DNA of 64,000 bases, taken from Hemerocallis citrina. Taxonomy: Eukaryota > Streptophyta > Magnoliopsida > Asparagales > Asphodelaceae. The translations under genes and the position numbers were made by a program. Below the pieces are notes generated by a model that saw only the letters and a program-made list of their open reading frames with translations, ran no database searches and had not been told where the DNA came from. The stretch's first letter is position 1; the number at the start of each line of letters is the position of its first letter. The stretch spans positions 372,001-436,000 of the forward strand of contig CM030362.1 in assembly GCA_017893485.1 (NCBI GenBank). Reading direction: 5' to 3'. This document shows positions 46,335 to 64,000 of this stretch, piece by piece.

Positions 46335-46926
46335 TGATATGGCTAAAAATGGGGTTAAATCGGAACCGTCCAGATTAGGGCACGAATCTTGAAGCTCAGG
46401 GGTAAAACGGTAATTTCACATACAAACGGGTCCGAAACGGGTACTGGATCTCCTTCCTGCAGATCCAATAACCCGCGAACGGATTCACTCCAACTGGGTA
46501 CGGGTCCCGACCCGAGACAAACCCAGATCAGCAAGAGGAAATCAGGGTCACTGATTTGACCAAATCAACGGGCCTGATTTGCTCTCACCGGGGATCAGGG
46601 GTCAGTTTCCTAAACAGATTGTGAGGATTTTACTCCTTACAGTTACACAGGAAATTAGGTCCCTAATCACTCCCATGGCGACTATAAATGCCTCCCCCCT
46701 ACCACTGTGACCAGGTAATCACTCTTTTTCCACCTTAAGCTCTCTCTTAATCACCACTAGTTATTGACAAGAGCGTCGGAGGGTGTGTCGCCGGAATCAA
46801 CCCCGGTGTATCGCACTTCCTTGCAGGTAGCGGCAGGAATCGGAAGGCTTGGATCCGCTATTCAGGTTTTTCTCGCGAACTCACAAATCTCATCTGTTTA
46901 CCCCCACACCAAAATCAGCGGTAACA
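46335..46926 (+). repeat. Element 2 3' LTR (592 bp)
   Basis: Same length as the 5' LTR, with intact ends TGATATGG and TAACA. Confidence 0.95.
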
Positions 46927-47038
46927 ATATATATATATAGAGGTGTAACACCCCGTACTTAAGAGGTGTATATATATATATATATAATATTACATGGAAA
47001 TATAATATATATATATATATATATAATAATACTAATAA

Positions 47039-47462
47039 TCTCTAATATTATAATGGGAGAATGCCTTAGTGTCATTTGTAAATCTACCAACGCGTGCATT
47101 GCACGTGTATAACTAATATGAAGGAGGTCTCAGGTTCGAGTCCTCACTACGTCAAATTTTTTGCTTTAATTTTTTTTAATATATTAAATGTGCTTCACCT
47201 GTGTAAATTAATATATACTTATCTATTCATCTATCTATAATATAATATATAATTAGTATTATAATGAAAGAGTTGGAGTTGTAAATCTACATACTTACGT
47301 GCAACACGCACGTACAACTCCAACTCTCTCATTATAGTCTTCACAATTATTTTTAAAAATATATAATCATATTTATGAAGACATGCATCGCACGTGTAAA
47401 TCAAAATTTTTACTTTGAATTTTTTTAAAAATTAATACGTGCATCGCACGTGTATTTACTAG
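47039..47462 (+). mobile_element. Non-autonomous Helitron, 424 bp, inside solo LTR 3
   Basis: It starts A|TCTCTAATATTATAATGGG and ends TTTACTAG|T, with the hairpin acgtgcatcgcacgt (47437-47451) eight bases before CTAG. There is no target duplication and the insertion is between A and T. It contains GGTTCGAGTCC (47133-47143), identical to a tRNA B-box consensus. Confidence 0.88.
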
Positions 47463-47464
47463 TA

Positions 47465-47537
<73 letters not shown>
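47463..47537. repeat. TAA/TTA microsatellite palindrome
   Basis: A few (TAA) units are followed by about 20 (TTA) units, directly after the Helitron end. The two halves can pair. Confidence 0.95.
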
Positions 47538-47928
47538 GAGAAGTGTGGTTGGTTGGCCTATAGATGAGTTATATGGGGTTGTTGCATGGGACTTGGCCAT
47601 CATAAGAATGAGATGAGTTTGGGGTGGCTGCATTGTGCAGTAGGGCCCAGGTTGGTGTGCTGACATGGAGAGGAGCGAAGGGGTGTTGTGTGTGTGCGTG
47701 CTTTACATGGTGAGCACATGCATATGTGTGTGCTTGATGGGGATGAATGTCCCATATCGGAAAATAACTTGGAAAAATGAGTATATAATTAATAGCCTAT
47801 GATCAAAGATCACCAACAAGCTATAGCATTTTTTGTGAGGCAGCTTGTGATGGGCAGTTGTTAGAATTTAGCTGAGCGGGGTTCAGAGCGTTACAAGAGG
47901 ACTTACAGAATGCGTTCGAATACGAAAT

Positions 47929-48575
47929 TTATCGAAAAAGATAACATACTAGGGTGAATGAAAAACTAATAGGTTTAACTTTCGGTCAGTCCTCTCTGGT
48001 GTTCCTAGGACTATTGGGGGCATAGCTTTCATATATAAATCTTATCCTCTTAAATATTACAAGACGCCACTTATCCATGTGTCTCGGTGTTCACTTGCCA
48101 AGGCTTGCCATGCTATAAGGCGACATTTTTCGAACATGGTGGTGCATTCTACACTTAGAGAATTGAACACAGCAACTTATTGGGTGGCAGCCTATGTGAA
48201 GGGAAGAAGAATATGGTGCAATGGATATCAAATATCCCAACCCCATTTCAATCTTATCGAAAAAGATAACATACTATGGTGAATGAAAAACTAATAGGTT
48301 TAACTTTCGGTCAGTCCTCTCTGGTGTTCCTGGGACTATTGGGGGCATAACTTTCATCTATAAATCTTATCCTCTTAAATATTACAAGACACCACTTATC
48401 CATGTGTCTTGGTGTTCGCTTGTCAAGGCTTGCCATGCTATAAGGCGACATTTTTGGTGCTGCATTCTACACTTAGAGAATTCAACAGAGCAACTTATTG
48501 GGTGGCAGCCTATGTAAAGAGAACAAGAATATGATGCAATGGATATCAAATATCCCAACCCCATTTCAGTACTTG
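47929..48575. repeat. About 325-bp tandem duplication
   Basis: The first copy is about 47929-48254 and the second about 48255-48575. Both begin ttatcgaaaaagataacata and share tttcggtcagtcctctctgg and ggatatcaaatatcccaacc. The second copy carries small deletions (gaacatggtg is lost). An open frame at 48079-48282 spans the junction, without a known domain. Confidence 0.85.
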
Positions 48576-50383
48576 CTAATTAGAGAAGCTAGCTACAGAT
48601 TGCCTTCGAAACCTGATTTATTGGTAGTCGATACGTAGTAGTTTTAATTTTTTGATTTAATTTTGATTATTTTCTTTAGTATACACTTTATTTATTTATT
48701 TATATTTATATTGAGATTAGCAAAAATAAAATTCAATAGTAATAATTTTGTAATTGTTGCTAATTTTCTATACTGGCGCAAACAGATGATGTGAATTCTT
48801 TAATGGAAAACTATCAAGATATAACATTTACTATGATCGGAATTGATCGTCGTTAACCTCTTTCCTAATTTGATTTCTAATGTTTGTGGATGTTTTGTAT
48901 GTGATTTTCACGGCCAAGATCGTTCCAGCAAACCTGCAATAAGTCTAAACACCAGGGTCTTCCCCTGTGAAAGACCCTCTGACGCTCAAATCAGAACTCA
49001 TAATAATAGTGGATTTTTTGTGTGGCAAAAGATTGATTACCTCACTTTGAAGAGGGTAAGGATTATAAGCTAGGAGTTAGTCACAAAATATAAGCTTAAA
49101 AGAGCATATTTTGTGTTTAAACGGCTGATTCCTATGGTTACGAGATATGGTTAGTTGATAACTCTCTTTTGAATTTAGTGTAGTTTATTTGTAGGCTAAA
49201 AGTTAGTTACAAAAGATAAATTTGAAAGAAAGTTTAAAAGTACATCTTTTGTCCTTAAACTGCTCATTCCCCATGGTAAGGAGATATGGATAGTTGATAA
49301 CTCTTTTTCGGATTGAGAATTTGGTCAAGAGCTTTTTTAGTTAACCATAACTCATCTTATCGGGTTGCAACTTACTCCTTACTTGTAGCATTGAAAACGA
49401 CCCATGTTCTTTATACATGCATGAATTCACTATAAAATTATTGTTCTATCTTTAGAAGCTTTGAGATTCGTGCCCCAATTGTGTGACCCTGATTTAGTTA
49501 GATTTTCACCCTCATCATTGATAGGAAAACTAGAATGATAATACTAATAGGAAATTCCCAAAATATTTTGAGTAACTAAACCCTAATTTATATACCAATC
49601 AAATTTCAGGTTAAATCATTTAGTTAAAAAAATAAAAAGGAAAAAAAGAAAAGAAAAACAAGGCTAAAAAATCATGCTTGTTAAATCTAACTAGTGTGCC
49701 CTTTGTGCAATATTCCACAAACTTATATAATATAATATAACATGCAGTATAACCCGTGCAATATTGTACATAATTTTTTTCAAAAATAAGAAAATAAAAA
49801 AAAAAAGAAAAAAAATTCATGTAATAACATCTATATAATAATGAAGATTTCAATTCTAATTTGGATGGAGTAAGAGTTGGGAGATTGTATAAAGTCCAAA
49901 ATTTTAATTATTTTTCAGAATTTTTAGTTAAATTTTCGTATTTAAATATTTTTTGGGAATTTTAATTTAATTTCCTTATTTTAAATCATTTTCTATTTTT
50001 TATTGATTTATCAAGCGACACAATTTTTGGAACGATCTTGATCGCCCATCGAGCATGTGCTCGTCCACTGAGTGGAATAATGTGCCAGGATGATGTGGTG
50101 ACATAGTGCGACATGAGACATTGATCACGTGATGGGCTCACCCGCTGAGTGAATTGGACATGCATGATTGTGTTGTGACATGGTGTGATCGGGAGCCTCG
50201 ATTACGCACGTCTTCGCGCATCTGAAAGATCGGACGGTCGAAAATTGAGTGGAGGTGGTGGCCGGGTGTGTGCACGTGTTAAGGTATGTGTGAATTCATA
50301 TTTGTTCTCTTCTTTCTCTATTTCAAAATGGAGAAATGAGAGAGGGGGTACATTGTCTCTCCTATTAGCATAATATATAAATA
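48576..50383. other. Intergenic, no gene; weak internal repeats
   Basis: A diverged duplication of about 140-160 bp (about 49071-49330) shares tagttgataactct and gagatatgg. Clusters of short related blocks at 50030-50190 (gatcacgtgatggg, ctgagtg.aat) look like old LTR debris. AT-rich elsewhere. Confidence 0.45.
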
Positions 50384-51570
50384 CTAGGTTTACCCGTGGA
50401 CACGCGCCTACAGCATGTCATCTGAACGAAGCAATATATGAAAAACACTGTAAACGGTAAAATATATGCAATCATATCTGGTTAGTGACTACACGATAAG
50501 TTATAAAAAATAATTAGAATATCGTAAAATAATTACATACTAAAACAATTATAGGTGGTTTGGTTGGTTGTAAAAAAAATGAAAAGAGGGAAAAACATTG
50601 TAGCGAAAGAAAATCATTGGATTTGATTTCTTAAAAGTAGCTTTGGTTGAATATAGGTTTATTGTAGCAATAATTAGGGTAAATTTGAAAAACCCCCTTT
50701 GAAGAATCCCCTTTATGTAGAAAACCTCACTGAAATTTTTTCCACAGAAAACCACACTAAAGTATAGTTGCAAAAAACATACTCCGACGGCGTGAGTTTT
50801 TTTCTAAAGTTGAGTGAGGTTTTCAGACAATAATAAGAGATATGCATGATGAATTCTGAGCCAACTTGCAAAAATAAATGAGGTTATCTAATACAGGCAG
50901 AAAAGTTAGATGTGGTTTTTTGAAAATATAATTCAGAGGAGTTTTTTGCAACCTTACTTGAGTGTGGTTTTTTGCGTAAAAAAAAATCGAGGGAAGTTTT
51001 CTGCATAAAGGGAATAGTTCAAAGGGTTTTTTTTTCCTTCAAATTTAGCCCAATAATTAAATGTTAACTTTGTTTTAATTGTAGTAATACTGTAACGAAA
51101 GTAATTTAAAACATTTTTTTATTTTTTGTTTTACATGAAATTAATCCAAAAATAGATATTAATTAATTTTATTTGAACATAATCCTTAATGTTCTGGATG
51201 AATTAATTAAGCTTAATTAGATTGAAACTAATTAATTTTTAATTCCTAAATTTTAATTAATTAAGAAAAGACTAATTAAACCATAACAATTAAAGTTTTT
51301 TAAAATTAAGATTAGTGTGATTTTAATTAGTCTTTTCTTAATTAATTAAAAGTAGGAATTCAATGTTAATTAATTTTTAAATCCAAACAAATATCAACTA
51401 CTTCACACTAACATAAAGGATAAATCCGAATGTGCATACTGTAGCTACAGTAACGGACGGAAAAATATCTTTTGTGAGTTTCAATCTGGACTATTGATTT
51501 TTCTTCCCAATTTTATGCCACTAGATAGTTTTAGAAAAAATTTTAATAACCTTGTATTTTATTATATAGA
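50384..51570 (-). mobile_element. Non-autonomous Helitron, 1187 bp, in the GTG promoter region
   Basis: On the minus strand it starts A|TCTATATAATAAAATACAAG and ends GTAAACCTAG|T, with CGTGTCCACG hairpin sequence just before. The start matches the Helitron at 57573. No Rep/helicase is encoded. Its 5' end lies 235 bp from the GTG start codon. Confidence 0.85.
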
Positions 51571-51805
51571 TAATATAATTTGTAATTTGAGTGCAACATT
51601 CGCACGGTAATTATCCAGTGGTATCGCAGTGACCAACCTAGATCCAATAAACCAACCAACCAGCCTTGCGCAATCGGACCAGATCTGTCGAGATTCTTCT
51701 TCTTCTTCTTCATCATCACTAAACAATCAAAGATCAAAATCAAAATCAAAATCAAAAGCTCATCCTCGCGATCGATCGATCGGATCGATCGATCTATCTG
51801 GAGAG
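51571..51805 (+). promoter_or_regulatory. GTG gene 5' leader and remaining proximal promoter
   Basis: Only 235 bp lie between the Helitron and the ATG. They contain a (TTC)n run (51696-51711) and (ATCAAA)n repeats (51725-51756), then gatcgatc repeats before ATG 51806. No clear TATA box is seen, so promoter elements may reside in the Helitron. Confidence 0.4.
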
Positions 51806-60720
<8,915 letters not shown>

Positions 60721-61203
60721 GTATGTTCATATTTCTTTTTAAGAAGTTCAGTTTTTCTGAGTATCACCTTGTAGTTTATTAACTCAAACAGTCAACTTAC
60801 TTGATGCTGTGAATATTATGTTTCTACTTGGGAATGCCCATATAATGGGGTCTATAATTCTTTAAGATCTTGCTTGGTCGATTAACAGACTTTCATCTTA
60901 TATTTTATGCATATTCCTACTTTATTTTGGGTTAGTTCCTAGCTTATGTACCAATAGTATTAGTGCCCCTTGATCCTCAATAGGAGATTGGTTAATGATA
61001 TAGGAGAGAAAATGTTTGATTGTCCATTAATTGCATCTGAGTCTTCATAAACTTTGAATGCTATAGTGGTGCTGCAAGAAGCTATTCGTAAAAGTGGCAG
61101 CTCCAAAGACAATTCAAGTTAGTGCAGTATGCAGGGACTGTAATCTTAATAGTCTCTAGTTATGATTATGATAGATTTCTAACAAGGGAATGGACCAGGA
61201 TAT

Positions 61204-63896
61204 TGTAGCGCCCCGAATCCCCGTTACAGGACATCCACTCCTTCAAATGCATCTCAAAATAGTAAATAACACGGAAATTTAAAAACTTTTATTGCTAAAT
61301 AGAATCATTACATCAATAATTACAATCCTTATCTTGTTCTTGAACAAGGAATACAAATTACATAAACTTATTACAACTGATTACAAAAATATTTCAACTC
61401 CTCTTGCGAAGCTATCAGCTGTCTTCCAGAATGATGATCAGCTGGTCACTGCCAAAAATTTCGCTGAATGGTCTATCTGCCCCCTTGGGACTTACCCCTC
61501 GGCTTGAGTATTTTGCTGCGCGACTCTGATATTTCTGCACCCGCTTGAATGGTAGGCATGTACACTGCTGCCCTACTTGGATGCCCTGCTGGTTTGGCTC
61601 TCCTGCCCTTTTGACCCGGTATCCAGTACCTAATTGAGTGGGCACGTCAGTAATTCTACTGACGCAATGCTGATAAGAAAATAACGATCTCCAATTATCA
61701 CACCCACAATTCGTCTTAAATGGAAAAGAAACGTGCATCTTGTCTTCATAGTGTTCATGTATGCCATGCCCTAAGGTCTAATGCATAAAACAAAGTACAG
61801 AACAGATGTACTTAATCTAATGTCAGTAAGACTCTGGACACACATGCATCCCATACTACATATGCTCCAGATCGAGCTGTTTCTCCAGTTTTAGGGATTC
61901 GAATCCTCGCCATGCAATGCATTCTACTATTGTACACTTCCTGTTCCTGATAGTACAACATGATTGGGGAGGTATATATAAAAAAATAATTAGGGGAGCT
62001 ACCTCGTTGTCGCCCATAATTGTTGCATCGGACCATCCTTAAAAGCCGTGACGAACTTACAGATATGCAGCAGCATATCCATTGCGCAGAAGATCCATCA
62101 TGATCCGCTCGTGTCCACAAACATAGAACATGACGGCCTCGAAGGTCTAAACCCCCTATCCGCCAAGAAATCGATATCCCGTTCTTACCATGGTACTTCA
62201 GGAATCAACAGTGCAAGATACGCACAGCAGCATGTATCTCTAATGACAGAAAGAGACAACCCCATAGTATCACTACCTAGTGCCAACTCAGAACAAGTCG
62301 GTGTATAGGGAATCACCCCTAACACCTATTCGGCCTTCAAGCGAAACAATAAAGGAAACCTAATCAATGCAGTTTACTGAAAACATGTTGTCACTCAAAT
62401 CATACACAGTGTCGATCAAACAATATCGAGCCTGACTGGTCTGTCAAAATAACAATCATCACGGGATCACATCCACTGATTCCCAATACCTTCACAGGTC
62501 GACCCAATAAGCTCGGCCCGTGACCCTCAGCGAGTAGTCCAACGGCGCCCAAAAGATGCAATATAATTGAATAAAGGTAAGCACACACATAACCATCAAT
62601 TTCTGACCATTGACAGACTCATGCATTGAGACACCAACACAAACCGACCAGAGCTATCTCCCAACTCACTCATGTCCACCATGAGTGCTAAGCACAGGAA
62701 CTTAATAGCTCATGATCACCACACTGCGGTATGCAGACAATTTCCTCATTAATCATCCAATTAAAGTAGTTCAAGAAATAACAGTTGCTATGCCCCAAGC
62801 TACACATCGGAATCCAACAAAATTAGGTTTTCTAGAAGGGTAGGACACTCTACTACAATCCCCTAGTTGACATCTCCCTCAAATTCTTTAAAGAACTCGA
62901 GTCCCCGAGTTAACTTAAGCTTGAAGTTGATCTAAACAACAGGTTGCTAAACTTGCAACATCCATAACTTTCAGTACACAATTCGGAATTGCTTGTTACT
63001 CCCCATTCCAGAAAGCTAAGACCTTAGGCTATAACCTTCCAGTTGACCATTTCCTCGAATTCTATCATCTTGATACAATAAAAATCTCATATACTCTCAG
63101 CTGTATATTCCTTTATGCATTTGTTGCACTTTCCCAACATCATAAAAATTCGCTCACTCATCGGAATTACTCGATTCTGGGTTCTATAGAAAGGTGGGAG
63201 TGTCTACTTCAACTTTTTAGTTGAACATATTCTCAGATTCAATCACTAAAGTCCTCAAAAACACCAAGTTCCATCAGGTGCACAACCAGGGAAGAATCGG
63301 TTCTTCTAGCAAATACTGCCTTGATTAAGACTGAATCTGTCAGAGTCTTTGGAAAATCATAACTTTCAACCTGCAAACTGGAATTACAAAATTCCGGATG
63401 TTTTGGAAAGCTATGACTCACTATTACAAATCTCTAGTTGATCAATTCTCCAAATTCTTAACACATGAATCCAGATTTACACATCTTCACAGATCAGTCA
63501 ATTTGTATACAGCTGAACCTGGTCTACTTTGAAATTCAATAACAAATCAATCTTAACTCCAAAGCTCAGGAAATTTGAGATTCTTAAACTACACATATAC
63601 CACTCCATTGTGTCCAAAAATTGCACTTAGAATCATCCTACACAAAGAGTTAAGACTCCTCAAACATAGCATAAAATTTCAACTGTTCTTCAACAAGGTT
63701 TTTACTACATACTATTTTTTTTTGAAACCTCATCAAATGACCTCTAAAAATTCCAAAATTTGAGAATCATCAAATAGGCTCATACTACAAGCTACTCCAA
63801 AAATTTCATAGCAATATCATATCCACACAACTAGTTATGACTTTTTGAACCTCAGCCCAAAAACAGTCAGCTTTCAGCTACAACTTCCAAACCAGT
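61204..63896 (-). mobile_element. Reverse-oriented chromovirus-like LTR in GTG intron 6, partial
   Basis: It begins TGTAGCGCCCCGAATCCCCG, the reverse complement of a ...CGGGG-ATTCGGGGCGCTACA-type LTR end, like that of the solo LTR at 27322. No protein is seen to 63896. Imperfect repeats with c(t/c)agttgan..ttct.c..attc occur at about 62863, 63039, 63217 and 63434. The other end is beyond the window or displaced by the insertion at 63897. Confidence 0.65.
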
Positions 63897-64000
63897 TGTT
63901 GCCGCTAAATTCGGTGTGGGGGCAAACAGATGAATTTGTGAGTTCTTTGGGGAAACTGAATAGGAGAACCTGTATACCTGTTCCGTTGAACTCTGATCGT
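63897..64000 (-). mobile_element. 3' end of a reverse Tat-type LTR, runs off the window
   Basis: It starts TGTTGCCGCTAAATTCGG, and gtgtgggggcaaacagatga matches the reverse complement of the LTR ends of elements 1 and 2 (gcggcaaca end; tgtttacccccacac). This is a third member of the same family, nested in the chromovirus-like LTR. Confidence 0.8.

Larger units (their letters stand above)
46942..47895 (+). mobile_element. Right part of solo LTR 3, with a repeated head
   Basis: It starts TGTAACACCCCG and ends GAGCGTTACA (inverted TGTAAC / GTTACA). It is flanked by AGAGG at 46937-46941 and 47896-47900. The same AGAGG + TGTAACACCCCG head occurs at 31315, left of element 2. So the LTR head exists twice, and the original left border is probably 31320. 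Contains a Helitron and a TTA microsatellite. Confidence 0.85.

Noticed and set aside
48079..48282. 67-codon frame in the 325-bp duplication
   Set aside because: It spans the duplication junction and resembles no known protein.
61066..61121. Possible GTG exon 7 (tggtgctgcaagaagct...)
   Set aside because: An acceptor-like tag precedes it, but there is no GT donor and the translation does not match the expected family continuation after VQEDQKEQ.

Overview
This window is nuclear DNA from a flowering plant, most likely a eudicot. It has spliced plant genes with long introns (a GRF transcription factor and a GTG/COLD1-type membrane protein), miR396 targeting, and dense nested plant transposons. 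I cannot name the species from sequence alone. About 48 kb of the 64 kb can be assigned to genes (with introns) or to mobile elements with recognisable ends.

Layout. 1-3.5 kb: a roughly 360-bp tandem repeat, MITE debris and a 5'-truncated L1-type LINE with an 18-bp target duplication. 5.05-9.81 kb: a complete four-exon GRF gene (394 aa; QLQ and WRC domains, miR396 site). 11.26-19.91 kb: a complete Mutator-like element (MULE) with a perfect 9-bp target duplication, 278-bp terminal inverted repeats (TIRs) and two intact convergent genes, a MURA-type transposase (+) and a three-exon plant-mobile-domain (PMD) gene (-). A large three-fold palindromic array lies between the two genes. 19.97-20.63 kb: a small non-autonomous MULE with its own 9-bp duplication, 48 bp from the large one.

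21.4-47.9 kb is a nest of LTR elements. Element 1 (21428-31290) is an old Ty3/Gypsy Tat-like element that keeps gag but has no pol. A 2.87-kb chromovirus-like solo LTR (24449-27322) and a small MITE are nested in it. Element 2 (31471-46926) is a 15.5-kb Tat element with gag, protease, RT, two RNase H domains and integrase, plus a spliced antisense gene with its own TATA-like box. It sits inside a third, unrelated solo LTR (31320-31470 plus 46942-47895), which also holds a non-autonomous Helitron. Element 2's LTRs differ only by transitions in my hand alignment. Most of its stop codons are TAG where related proteins suggest Gln or Trp, which fits decay driven by cytosine methylation.

50.4-64 kb: a 1.19-kb Helitron ends 236 bp upstream of the start codon of a GTG1/COLD1-like gene. 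Its first six exons (51806-60720) are present. Its introns hold a Tourist-type MITE carrying seven hairpins, an RTE-LINE fragment, another Helitron and a reverse-oriented chromovirus-like LTR. That LTR is itself interrupted at 63897 by the end of a reverse Tat-type LTR running off the window.

The most interesting system is the MULE. Its two genes point inward from nearly identical, palindrome-rich TIRs, as mudrA and mudrB do in maize MuDR, but a PMD gene occupies the second position. Intact frames, near-identical TIRs and a perfect duplication suggest recent and possibly current activity.
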